Origin: Agreia sp. PsM10
GTDB lineage: Bacteria; Actinomycetota; Actinomycetes; Actinomycetales; Microbacteriaceae
Assembly (NCBI RefSeq): GCF_030433855.1
Contig: NZ_JARUXC010000008.1
Location: 1 to 64,000 of the forward strand
Direction: 5' to 3'
Length of the DNA stretch: 64,000 nucleotides
Numbering within the stretch: the first letter of the stretch is position 1; each line of letters begins with the position of its first letter. A program made the position numbers and the translations under genes. Below, piece by piece: positions 53,475 through 61,887 of the stretch. A model generated the notes under the pieces. That model saw nothing but the letters and a program-made list of their open reading frames with translations, was not told the DNA's origin and did not search any database.

Positions 53475-53535
53475 AATTCAGGAGGAGCGCGTGGCCGCCG
53501 CCACTATCCACGCGGTGGAGCGCTCCTCCTGAATT
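53475..53535. repeat. 61-bp palindromic element P1, copy C (reverse orientation)
   Basis: Same length and ends; its reverse complement carries the same loop core CGTGGATAGTGGCG. The inner stem is more diverged. It lies between the binding-protein stop and the convergent ATPase stop, as a bidirectional terminator would. Confidence 0.93.
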
Positions 53536-53553
53536 CGTGACGAGGTCCTCGCG

Positions 53554-55689
53554 TCAGCGCCCCAGGCGCAGGTCGATGCGGCGCAGCAGCTGCGCGTTGA
53601 GCGCCACCACGATGGTCGAGAGCGACATCAGCAGGGCGCCGATCTCCATGGGCAGCACGAAGCCGATCGGCGCGAGCACCCCGGCCGCGAGCGGCACGGA
53701 CAGCAGGTTGTAGCCCGCCGCCCACCACAGGTTCTGCGTCATCTTTCGGTAGCTGGCCTTCGACAGGTCGATCACCGAGACGACCGAACGCGGGTCGTCG
53801 CCGGCCAGGATGACGCCGGCCGCGGCGATGGCCACGTCGGTTCCGGCGCCGATCGCGATTCCCACATCGGCCTGGGCCAGGGCGGGGGCGTCGTTCACAC
53901 CGTCTCCGACCATGGCGACCTTGCGGCCCTCCTGCTGCAGCTCGCGAACGGTCGACGACTTGTCCTCCGGGCGCACGCCGGCGTAGACCCGCTCGATGCC
54001 CAGCTCTGCGGCCACCGAGTGCGCCACCGCCTCCGCATCTCCCGTGATCATCACGACCTGAACCCCTCGCGCCGCGAGGTCGGCCACGGCCTGCTTCGAC
54101 TCGGGGCGCACGGCGTCGGCGAGTCCGATCGCTCCGATCGGCACGCCGTCTGCGAGCACGTGCAGCACGATCGTGCCGTTCGCCGACCAGCCGCGCGTCG
54201 CATCCAGTGCCTCGGCGTTCGACTGCTCGAGCAGTCGCGGCCCGCCCACGGCGATGACGCGGCCGTCGACGGTGGCCTCGACGCCCACGGCGGTCGAGGC
54301 GCGGAAGTCCGTGGCCCGCGGCACCGTCAGGCCCCGTTCGGCGGCGGCCGCCACGATCGCGCGGGCCACCGGATGCTCGGAGTCGGCCTCCGCAGACGCG
54401 GCGAGTGCCAATAACTCGTTGTCGCCGAGCCGCGCGTCAGCGGTCGAGCCGCCGCTTGAGCCGCCGCTCGCGAGCACGTGGGTGACGGTCGGCGATCCCG
54501 TCGTGAGCGTTCCGGTCTTGTCGAACAGCACGGTGTCGACGGTGCGCATGCTCTCGAGCGCGAGCCTGTCTTTCACGAGCACGCCGGCCTTCGCCGCGCG
54601 CTCGGTCGCGATCGAGACGACCAGCGGAATCGCGAGGCCGAGCGCGTGCGGGCAGGCGATGACGAGCACGGTGATGGTGCGAATGATGGCGTCGTTCGGG
54701 CTGCCCACGAGCGACCACACGATCGCCGTGATCACGGCCGCGCCGAGGGCGAACCAGAACAGCCAGGCCGCGGCGCGGTCGGCGATGCGCTGGGCGCGAC
54801 TCGAGGAGTTCTGCGCGTCGGTCACCAGCTTGCGAATTCCGGCCAGTGCCGTGTCGTCGCCGGTCGCGGTGACCCGGATGCGCAGGGCCGAGTCGGTCGC
54901 GACGGTTCCCGCGACGACGGCGTCGCCGGCGCTGCGGGAGACGGGAACCGACTCGCCGGTGATCATGGACTCGTCGACGTCGGCTGTGCCGTCGATCACC
55001 TCGCCGTCGGCGGGCAGGCGGCCGCCGGGACGCACGACCACCGTGTCGCCGAGGCGGAGGTCGGCCGGGGCGACGGTGACGACCGAGCCATCGGCATCCA
55101 CCCGCTCGGCCTCGTCGGGCAGCAGGGCCGCGAGGCTGTCGAGGGCGCTCGACGCCTGGGCGAGCGAGCGCATCTCTATCCAGTGGCCGAGCAGCATGAT
55201 CACGATCAGCAGGGCGAGCTCCCACCAGAAGTCGAGCTGGTGATCGAGCAGGCCGAGCGTGGCGCCCCAGCTCGACACGAAGGCGACGCTGATGGCCAGG
55301 GCGATGAGCAGCATCATTCCCGGTTGGCGGGCCTTGATCTCGCCGAGCCCTCCGGTGAGGAAGGGGGCGCCGCCCCAGACGAACATCACGGTTCCGAGCA
55401 CGGGGGAGATCGCGCTGACGACGAGGTTGTCGGGCAGCTCGTAGCCGAGGAGCATCGCGAACATCGGCGAGAACGCCACGACGGGCAGGGCGATCACGAG
55501 CATGATCCAGAACAGGCGGCGGAAGTGCGCGGCGTGACCGCCGTGACCGCCATGGCCCGAGTGGTCGTGGCCGGCGTGGTCGTGGGCCTCATGGTTCATG
55601 TGGTCGTGGGCCTCATGGTTCATGTGCTCGTGGCTCGTGTGGTCGTGCTCGTGGTGCGTGTGCTCGAGGTGCTCATGCGTGTTGCTCAT
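53554..55689 (-). CDS. heavy-metal P-type ATPase (P1B, CPH type)
   Basis: 711 residues. A His-rich N-terminus (about 55 residues, including two copies of MNHEAHDH) replaces the usual CxxC metal domains. Eight membrane segments; CPHALGLAIP marks the CopB-like P1B-3 group; DKTGTLTTG holds the phosphorylated Asp, HPVARAIV the ATP-binding HP pair, GDGVNDAPALAQ the hinge. Exports Cu or a related ion. A CsoR-like operator lies 12 bp upstream of the ATG. Confidence 0.93.
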   Translation of the reverse strand: MSNTHEHLEHTHHEHDHTSHEHMNHEAHDHMNHEAHDHAGHDHSGHGGHGGHAAHFRRLFWIMLVIALPVVAFSPMFAMLLGYELPDNLVVSAISPVLGTVMFVWGGAPFLTGGLGEIKARQPGMMLLIALAISVAFVSSWGATLGLLDHQLDFWWELALLIVIMLLGHWIEMRSLAQASSALDSLAALLPDEAERVDADGSVVTVAPADLRLGDTVVVRPGGRLPADGEVIDGTADVDESMITGESVPVSRSAGDAVVAGTVATDSALRIRVTATGDDTALAGIRKLVTDAQNSSSRAQRIADRAAAWLFWFALGAAVITAIVWSLVGSPNDAIIRTITVLVIACPHALGLAIPLVVSIATERAAKAGVLVKDRLALESMRTVDTVLFDKTGTLTTGSPTVTHVLASGGSSGGSTADARLGDNELLALAASAEADSEHPVARAIVAAAAERGLTVPRATDFRASTAVGVEATVDGRVIAVGGPRLLEQSNAEALDATRGWSANGTIVLHVLADGVPIGAIGLADAVRPESKQAVADLAARGVQVVMITGDAEAVAHSVAAELGIERVYAGVRPEDKSSTVRELQQEGRKVAMVGDGVNDAPALAQADVGIAIGAGTDVAIAAAGVILAGDDPRSVVSVIDLSKASYRKMTQNLWWAAGYNLLSVPLAAGVLAPIGFVLPMEIGALLMSLSTIVVALNAQLLRRIDLRLGR
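55576..55623 (-). repeat. two perfect 24-nt units in the P-type ATPase gene
   Basis: Units 55576-55599 and 55600-55623 are identical and encode the repeated octapeptide MNHEAHDH of the His-rich metal-binding leader. Confidence 0.92.
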
Positions 55690-55700
55690 ACGTCGACCAT

Positions 55701-55717
55701 ATACCCCTAGGGGGTAT
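55701..55717. promoter_or_regulatory. CsoR/RcnR-type operator
   Basis: ATACCCC-TAG-GGGGTAT is a 7-3-7 inverted repeat, the pattern bound by copper-sensing CsoR repressors. It sits 12 bp upstream of the ATPase start and also in front of the divergent DUF3140 gene. No csoR gene is in the window. Confidence 0.75.
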
Positions 55718-55820
55718 GCGGCAATCGATATGGGGTGACAGAAAAGCGTCATATTCGCATAAAAGGGGCCGATTTTCATTCCCCTGCGGCGAAAGTGCGC
55801 CGAGGGTCGATACTGAGGGA

Positions 55821-56159
55821 ATGAGCCACGAAGATGACGACAATGCCGACGTCTGGACTGACTTCACCCATTCGGTGAACCTCACTCCCGCAGCGCTCGA
55901 GAAGTGGTTGACGACCGACGAGTCGCGAAGCGTGGGCCAGAGTGCGGGAGGCGAGGCGATCGGGCACCGCAGCGGCCGGCACATCCTCTCGATCCTCGAG
56001 AAGAAGAAGTCCGAACTCACGAAGGCCGACTACGAGCACATGCGCACGGTGCTCGGCTACATCAAGCGGCACTCCGCGCAGCGACCGAGCGGTGACGTGT
56101 CCGAGACGCCGTGGCGATACTCACTCATGAACTGGGGCCACGACCCCCTCAAGAAGTAA
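55821..56159 (+). CDS. DUF3140 protein
   Basis: 112 residues, hydrophilic, helical: DVWTDFTHSVNLTPAALEKWL, then RHILSILEKKKSELTKADYEHM and a C-terminal WRYSLMNWGHDP, which are the hallmarks of DUF3140. Members are found in actinobacteria and halotolerant bacteria next to DUF2945, as here. ATG 55821; the spacing to GAGGG is short, so a leaderless transcript is possible. Function unknown; DNA-associated or stress role suspected. Confidence 0.85.
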   Translation: MSHEDDDNADVWTDFTHSVNLTPAALEKWLTTDESRSVGQSAGGEAIGHRSGRHILSILEKKKSELTKADYEHMRTVLGYIKRHSAQRPSGDVSETPWRYSLMNWGHDPLKK

Positions 56160-56169
56160 GGGGCGAGAC

Positions 56170-56373
56170 ATGACGTTCTCGAAGGGCGACAAAGTCACCT
56201 GGAACACGCCACAGGGCGAGACCCGGGGCACCGTCGTCGAGAAGAAGACGAATGATTTCCCGTTCGACGGCCAGAAGTTCACCGCATCGAGCGACGACCC
56301 GGCCTACCTCGTCGAGAGCGACAAGTCGGGCAAGCGGGCGGCGCACAAGGAGTCGGCGCTCACGAAGGCCTGA
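56170..56373 (+). CDS. DUF2945 / hypervirulence-associated TUDOR-domain protein
   Basis: 67 residues: FSKGDKVTWNTPQGETRGTVVEKK and a C-terminal DDPAYLVESDKSGKRAAHKESALTK, the DUF2945 small beta-barrel. Same unit as the DUF3140 gene, 10 bp apart. Overlaps the stop of the convergent aztA-like gene by 14 bp. Confidence 0.88.
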   Translation: MTFSKGDKVTWNTPQGETRGTVVEKKTNDFPFDGQKFTASSDDPAYLVESDKSGKRAAHKESALTKA

Positions 56374-57010
56374 CCATTCGGCCGCGCTCCAGGCGCAGAA
56401 TCGCGTCGGCCTCGTGCAGCACGCTCGGCTCGTGCGTGGCGTGCACAACGATCGCCCCGCGTCGTGCTTCTGCTCGCAGTGCAGCGACGATGCAGTGCTG
56501 CGCGTCGGCATCGACGCCCGCGGTGGGTTCGTCGAGCAGTAGAACATCGGCCCGTCGGGCCAGCCCTTGGGCCACGAGGGCGCGCTGGCGCTGGCCGCCC
56601 GAGAGCGAGCCGAGGGGGCGTTCCGCCAGATTCTGGATGCCGAGGGCCCGCATGCAGGATTGCACCGTCTCGCGATCCCCGGCATCCAGTCGCCGCCACA
56701 TGCCCCGGTGTGCCCAGCGGCCCATGCTCACGACCTCGAGAACGCTGAGCGGCAGCGTGTCGCTCGCCGCGCTGCGCTGAACCACGAGGGCCGGCCGCCG
56801 CGTCGGGCCGAGCACGCGACCCGACTGCGGCGTGATGGTGCCCGCCAGCACGCCGAGCAGCGTCGATTTTCCTGAGCCGTTGCCACCCGAGAGTGCCGTC
56901 ACGGTGCCCGCGGTGAAGTCGGCCGACACGCCCGACAGTGCCGTCGTGCGGTCGAAACGAACCTCGATTTCGAGCGCTGCAAGGGAAGAGATGTCGCGAG
57001 GCGGCTGCAT
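56360..57010 (-). CDS. aztA: zinc ABC transporter ATP-binding protein (AztA/ZnuC-like)
   Basis: 216 residues, short for an ABC ATPase. Walker A GGNGSGKSTL, signature LSGGQRQRALVAQGL, Walker B VLLLDEPTAGVD and the switch His in HATHEP. Divergent from the permease gene with a Zur-type box in between, so the uptake system is split over two transcripts sharing one operator. Confidence 0.87.
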   Translation of the reverse strand: MQPPRDISSLAALEIEVRFDRTTALSGVSADFTAGTVTALSGGNGSGKSTLLGVLAGTITPQSGRVLGPTRRPALVVQRSAASDTLPLSVLEVVSMGRWAHRGMWRRLDAGDRETVQSCMRALGIQNLAERPLGSLSGGQRQRALVAQGLARRADVLLLDEPTAGVDADAQHCIVAALRAEARRGAIVVHATHEPSVLHEADAILRLERGRMVRPS

Positions 57011-57029
57011 GCGACGAGCTTATCGTTAA

Positions 57030-57044
57030 TGACAATCATTCTCA
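57030..57044. promoter_or_regulatory. Zur box
   Basis: TGACAATCATTCTCA matches the actinobacterial Zur palindrome (TGAAAATCATTTTCA) except at two symmetrical positions. Placed between the divergent ATPase (start 57010) and permease (start 57061) genes, so zinc-loaded Zur should repress both. Confidence 0.8.
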
Positions 57045-57060
57045 TGTAAGGTCACTTCTC

Positions 57061-57942
57061 GTGTCCTGGTTCGTAGATCCCCTCTCCTCCGAGTTCATGC
57101 TGCGCGCCCTCGTCGGCGGCGTTCTGGTCGCCTCGATGAGCGCCGTCGTCGGCACCTGGGTCGTCATCCGCGGCATGGCCTTCCTCGGCGAGGCGATGGC
57201 CCACGGCATGCTCCCGGGCGTCGCGATCGCAACGCTCGTCGGCCTGCCCGTGGTGCTCGGCGCCGCCGTGAGCGCCCTGGTCATGAGTGCGGGGGTCGGC
57301 ATCGTCTCGCGCCGGGGCCGGCTCTCGAACGACACCACCATCGGCCTGCTGTTCGTGGGCATGCTGGCCCTCGGCGTGATCATCGTGTCGCGCTCCCGCT
57401 CGTTCGCCGTCGACCTCGCGGCGATCCTGTTCGGCGACGTGCTCGCCATCGGCTGGCGCGACGTGCTGCTGCTCGCCGCCGCCCTCCTCCTGACCCTCGT
57501 GGTGGCGACCCTGTTCCACCGCCCGTTCGTGGCGCTGGCCTTCGATCCGAGGGTCGCCCGCACGCTCGCAATGCGACCCCGCCTCGCGCAGACCGTGCTC
57601 ACCGGCCTCGTGACCCTCGCGGTGGTGGCGTCGTACAGCGCGGTCGGCACGCTGCTCGTCGTCGGGCTGCTGCTGGCCCCCGCGGTGGCCGCAGGCCAAT
57701 GGATGCGCGGAATCCCCGCGACCATGGCGCTCGCGGCGGCGATCGGCTCGCTCGCCGTGCTCATCGGCCTGCTCGTCTCGTGGCACGCGTCCACGGCGGC
57801 CGGTGCGTCCATCGCCCTCACAGCCATCGTCCTCGCCGCACTCTCGGCCGGAGGCCGGGCTCTCGTCACACAACTCCGCTCGAGAGGGTCGGCCCGCCGT
57901 TCGCTCTCGCCGCATCCGACCGACTCACCGATCACCGCCTAG
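57061..57942 (+). CDS. aztB: zinc ABC transporter permease (AztB/ZnuB-like)
   Basis: 293 residues from GTG 57061 (AAGG upstream), eight or nine membrane segments. The family 3 ABC permease pattern is visible in GTWVVIRGMAFLGEAMAHGMLPG and TTIGLLFVGMLALG. Forms the channel for the AztC-delivered metal. Confidence 0.9.
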   Translation: MSWFVDPLSSEFMLRALVGGVLVASMSAVVGTWVVIRGMAFLGEAMAHGMLPGVAIATLVGLPVVLGAAVSALVMSAGVGIVSRRGRLSNDTTIGLLFVGMLALGVIIVSRSRSFAVDLAAILFGDVLAIGWRDVLLLAAALLLTLVVATLFHRPFVALAFDPRVARTLAMRPRLAQTVLTGLVTLAVVASYSAVGTLLVVGLLLAPAVAAGQWMRGIPATMALAAAIGSLAVLIGLLVSWHASTAAGASIALTAIVLAALSAGGRALVTQLRSRGSARRSLSPHPTDSPITA

Positions 57943-57952
57943 AAAGGCCCGC

Positions 57953-59227
57953 GTGTCAGCATCATCCAGCCATCGCCCCGCTCTGCTCCTCGCCGCCGCC
58001 CTCATCACCTCGCTGGCTCTACCCGGCTGCGCGGCGCCCGAAGACGCCTCGAGCGCTGAGGCCGGCGGCGGGGCGGCCGAGAAGCCCCACGGCTACGTCG
58101 AGGGAGCCGACGAGATGCCCGAGGCGCAGTTGCACCTCACCGGCATCGACCGCTCTGGCGCCGCGACTCTCGTCGACCTGCTCGACGAGACGAGCGTCTC
58201 GCTCGGATCGGTCGATGCTCCCTCCTCTGTCTCGACCGACGGCCGATTCGTCTTCGCCTCGTCGGCCGAGACCGGCACGCTCACCGTGCTCGACTCGGGT
58301 GCGTGGACGGTCGACCATCAGGACCACGTTCACTATTACTCCGCGCAGCCTCGACGTGCCGGCACGGTCACAGAGCAAGGCGAGGCCGTGGTCGAGGGCG
58401 GGCCATCCCTGACCGGCGTGTGGTTCGGCGACAGCGGGGTGGCTCTGCTGCTCGATTCTGAGGCATTGGGCCGGGGCGAGATCGTCGAGACCGCCCGGCT
58501 CGAATCGTCACCGCATACGGGCATGGTCGTTCCCTTCTCCGACGGCGCACTCGCGACGGTCGCGGGCAGTGACGGCCTGGCATCCGGTGTTCGTGCGATC
58601 GACCGCGACGGCGAGGCGATCGAGGGTCTCGAGGCCGAATGCGCGGAACTCGCCGGGTCGATCACGACGAACGTGGGTGTGGTCTTCGGATGCGCCGACG
58701 GCGCACTGCTCGCGACGAGCACGGGTGACGGCGGCATCGGCTCCGCGGTCGACTTCGAGAAGATTCCCTACCCCCAGGCCGTGGATGCGACCGACCGCGC
58801 GACCGACTTCGACAACCGCCGAGGCCGCCCCATCGTCGCAGCCGTCTCCGGCGATCGCGGGGCCTGGCTGCTCGACACCCGCGCCCGCCGGTGGAGCTTC
58901 CTGCCGACAGAGGTCCCGCTCGCCCGGGTCGTGGCGGCGTCCGACAGCGACGACCACACCGTGGCGCTCGCTCGAGACGGCCGAGTTCTTCTGCTCGACC
59001 CATCGACCGGTGCGGCGGTCGCGGCCACAGAGCCGCTCGCGGCCACGAGTCTGGCCGATCCCGCCTTGGCGGCGGGCGTCACCCTGCAGCTCGACGCCGA
59101 CCGGGTCTACCTCAACGCGCCCGCCGAGGGTGTCGTCTACGAGCTCGATTATGGTGACGGGCTGCGCGTCGCTCGCACGCTCACCGTCGGGGCCGAACCC
59201 GCCTTCCTCGCGGAGACCGGGCGATGA
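57953..59227 (+). CDS. AztD-like lipoprotein, first paralogue
   Basis: 424 residues from GTG 57953 (AGAAAGG six bases upstream). Lipoprotein signal ending in LPGC; the remainder is a beta-propeller of repeated SSVSTDGRFVFASSAETGTLTVLDS-like blades. The segment DHQDHVHYY holds the cluster of His residues expected of a zinc-handling AztD protein. It is inserted between the permease and the binding protein, where standard aztABCD loci have none. It overlaps the next gene by ATGA. Confidence 0.8.
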   Translation: MSASSSHRPALLLAAALITSLALPGCAAPEDASSAEAGGGAAEKPHGYVEGADEMPEAQLHLTGIDRSGAATLVDLLDETSVSLGSVDAPSSVSTDGRFVFASSAETGTLTVLDSGAWTVDHQDHVHYYSAQPRRAGTVTEQGEAVVEGGPSLTGVWFGDSGVALLLDSEALGRGEIVETARLESSPHTGMVVPFSDGALATVAGSDGLASGVRAIDRDGEAIEGLEAECAELAGSITTNVGVVFGCADGALLATSTGDGGIGSAVDFEKIPYPQAVDATDRATDFDNRRGRPIVAAVSGDRGAWLLDTRARRWSFLPTEVPLARVVAASDSDDHTVALARDGRVLLLDPSTGAAVAATEPLAATSLADPALAAGVTLQLDADRVYLNAPAEGVVYELDYGDGLRVARTLTVGAEPAFLAETGR

Positions 59228-60153
59228 GGGTGATCCGCGCGGCCCACGTGTCCGTGGGTCTCGCGCTCTCGGCGACGCTGCTCACCATCACGGGGTGCGC
59301 ACAGGCATCCGGCCCATCCGACCGGCCCCTCGTGGTCGTCTCGACGAACATCCTCGGAGATGTCGTCGACGAGATCGTCGGCGACGAGGCCGAGGTTCTT
59401 GTGCTGATGCAGCGGGGCGCCGACCCGCACTCGTTCGAGATCTCGGCGATGGAGGCCGCCCGCATTCAGGATGCCGACCTCATCGTGTCGAATGGGCTGG
59501 GGCTGGAGGAGGGACTGGAGAAGAACCTGGATGCGGCCACCGACGCCGGAGTTCGCTCGATCACGGCCGGAGAGCTCATCGAACCCCTCGAGTACTCGTC
59601 GGGCGATGCGGCCGGAGCGCCGGATCCGCACTTCTGGACAGACCCCGAGCGCATGGTGGAGGTCGTCGCGGGAATTGCGGCCGAGCTCGAGAAGACGGAC
59701 GGAGTCGATGCATCGGCCATCGCTTCGAACGTGGCCTCCTACACGGCACAGCTCGATGAGCTCGATACCGAGATGACCGCCGCCTTCGCCGCCATTCCCG
59801 AGGAGCGCCGCCAACTCGTGACGAACCACCACGTGTTCGGCTATCTGGCCGCCAGATACGACTTCACCGTGATCGGCGCCGTGATTCCGGGCGGCACGAC
59901 GCTCGCCGCTCCGAGCGCATCCGATCTCGACGACCTCGTCTCCGCCATCGAGAAGGCGCAGGTCTCCACGATCTTCGCGGACTCATCGCAGCCCGACCGC
60001 CTGGTGCAGGTTCTGGCCGACGAGGCATCCATCGACGTCTACGTCGTCGCGCTCTACACCGAATCGCTCGGCGAACCCGGCGGGGGAGCCGGCACCTACC
60101 TGCAGATGATGCGCTCGAACACCGAGCTCATCGCGACCGGGCTGTCTCCATAA
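59224..60153 (+). CDS. aztC: zinc-binding lipoprotein AztC (cluster A-I binding protein)
   Basis: 309 residues. Lipoprotein signal ending in TITGC. Metal ligands are in place: His 69 in DPHSFE, His 136 in DPHFW, His 202/203 in NHHVFGY and Asp 253 in FADSSQ. The His-rich loop of ZnuA is missing, as in AztC. Delivers zinc to the permease; loading by AztD is known for the family. Confidence 0.9.
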   Translation: MRVIRAAHVSVGLALSATLLTITGCAQASGPSDRPLVVVSTNILGDVVDEIVGDEAEVLVLMQRGADPHSFEISAMEAARIQDADLIVSNGLGLEEGLEKNLDAATDAGVRSITAGELIEPLEYSSGDAAGAPDPHFWTDPERMVEVVAGIAAELEKTDGVDASAIASNVASYTAQLDELDTEMTAAFAAIPEERRQLVTNHHVFGYLAARYDFTVIGAVIPGGTTLAAPSASDLDDLVSAIEKAQVSTIFADSSQPDRLVQVLADEASIDVYVVALYTESLGEPGGGAGTYLQMMRSNTELIATGLSP

Positions 60154-60185
60154 GGCATGCCCACCCCACCCCAGAAAAGGAAACA

Positions 60186-61412
60186 ATGAAGAATCAGCTC
60201 CACTCCCGGCGGATCGCGCTCGTCGCCGTCACCGCGTCGGCCCTCCTGCTGACCGCCTGCGCGACCGATGCCGCTCCCGCCCAGACCGCCGGCGCAGCCG
60301 CATCCGCAACCGACCCCGCCCCGCGGGTGTCGCTCACCTACGACGGCGGCCTCCTCGTGCTCGACGGCACGACCCTCGAGCTCGAGGCAAACATCGCGCT
60401 GCCGGGTTTCAACCGGATCAACGCGGCCGGCGACGGGCGCCATGTACTTGTCTCGACCACCGACGGATTCCAGGTGCTCGACACCGGAACCTGGACGGCC
60501 GACGGCGGGTCTCAAACGGCCGAGCCGGAACTCACCGATCTGGTCTTCGACGCGCCGACCCCGGGGCATGTGGTGCGGCACGGCGACAAGACCATCCTCT
60601 TCGCCGACGGAACCGGCGACACCACGATCTTCGACACCGACGCGCTGCTGACGGCGGCGGATGACGGACTACCCAAGACCGAAGTCGTACCGGCACCGGC
60701 GGCGCACCATGGGGTGTCGATCGAGCTCGAAGACGGCACTCTGCTGACCACGATCGGCACATCCGAGGGGCGCAGCGGCGTTCGCGTGCTCGATGAGTCG
60801 CGCACCGAGATCGCCCGCAACGAGGAGTGCCCCTCTGTGCACGGCGAGGGCGCGGCGAAGAACGAGGTCGCGGTCTTCGGATGCTCCGACGGCGTGCTGG
60901 TCTACGACGACGGCGAGTTCACGAAGATCCAGGCACCGGATGCCTACGGCCGCACCGGAAACCAGTACGTCACCGAGACCTCGTCGATCGCGGTCGGCGA
61001 CTACAACTCCGACCCCGATCGCGAGGGTGTTCTGCTCGAGCAGCTGACCCTGGTCGACACAGTCGCCAAGACGATGACAATCGTCACGCTGCCCGGCGGC
61101 GCCGGCTACACCTGGCGCGACGTGGCCCGCGGGCCGAGCGACGAGGCGATCATCCTCGGCTCCGACGGCGCCCTGCATGTGCTCGATCCCGAGACCGGCG
61201 AGTTCGGCGCCAGCTACCCGGTGATCGGCGCGTGGGAGGGTCCGGCCGAGTGGCAGGACGCCCATCCGGCGCTCATGGTTCTCGGAGGAATCGCCTACGT
61301 GACCGAGCCGGCGACCGACTCCCTCTTCGCCGTCGACGTGAAGACGGGCGAGGTCGTCACGAGTGCCGAGCTGCCAGCGACGCCGAACGAGATCGCGGTG
61401 GTCACCGGCTGA
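60186..61412 (+). CDS. aztD: zinc metallochaperone AztD, second paralogue
   Basis: 408 residues, lipoprotein signal ending in LTAC, beta-propeller fold with AHHGVSIELEDGTLLTTIG, VAVFGCSDGVLVYDDG and a final VDVKTGEVVTSAELPATPNEIAV. Closest to standard AztD by position after aztC, yet the DHxDHxH stretch of the first paralogue is absent here. GGAAAC precedes the ATG. Confidence 0.85.
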   Translation: MKNQLHSRRIALVAVTASALLLTACATDAAPAQTAGAAASATDPAPRVSLTYDGGLLVLDGTTLELEANIALPGFNRINAAGDGRHVLVSTTDGFQVLDTGTWTADGGSQTAEPELTDLVFDAPTPGHVVRHGDKTILFADGTGDTTIFDTDALLTAADDGLPKTEVVPAPAAHHGVSIELEDGTLLTTIGTSEGRSGVRVLDESRTEIARNEECPSVHGEGAAKNEVAVFGCSDGVLVYDDGEFTKIQAPDAYGRTGNQYVTETSSIAVGDYNSDPDREGVLLEQLTLVDTVAKTMTIVTLPGGAGYTWRDVARGPSDEAIILGSDGALHVLDPETGEFGASYPVIGAWEGPAEWQDAHPALMVLGGIAYVTEPATDSLFAVDVKTGEVVTSAELPATPNEIAVVTG

Positions 61413-61480
61413 GTGCTGCGCGTGTTGCCGGTTCGGGCTGATCGAACCGGCAACATGCGTTGGTCACAGCACGCGAAGGG

Positions 61481-61828
61481 TCACCTCGCGGAGAGCACGC
61501 AGAACTCGTTGCCCTCCGGGTCTGCGAGCACCACCCAGCTCTGTTCTCCCTGGCCGACGTCGACCCGGGTGGCGCCCATCGCGACGAGGCGGTCCACCTC
61601 GGCCGCCTGGTCGTCGGGAACGAAGTCGAGGTGCAGCCGGTTCTTCACGGTCTTGGCCTCGGGGACGTTCAGGAACAGCAGTGTCGGGACGGCACCTGTC
61701 GGGTTGCGCAGCTCGATGCCTTCGTCGTCCTCGTCGACGATCTCCCAGCCGAGCGCGTCGGCCCACCAGTGACCCTGCGCCACGAAATCCTCGCAGTCGA
61801 CGACCAGTTCTTCCCATGTGAGTGTCAT
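61481..61828 (-). CDS. VOC/glyoxalase-like protein
   Basis: 115 residues with the beta-alpha-beta-beta-beta glyoxalase pattern (HWWADALGWEI, RLHLDFVPDDQAAEVDRL, WVVLADPEGNEFCVL), as in the glyoxalase_6 group. Start MTLTWEELVV at 61828. Function unknown. Confidence 0.85.
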   Translation of the reverse strand: MTLTWEELVVDCEDFVAQGHWWADALGWEIVDEDDEGIELRNPTGAVPTLLFLNVPEAKTVKNRLHLDFVPDDQAAEVDRLVAMGATRVDVGQGEQSWVVLADPEGNEFCVLSAR

Positions 61829-61887
61829 GCCGCAAACGCTACGCTGCGGCGGGGGCCGGTCGAAAGCCCCTGAGTATGCTTCGTCGT

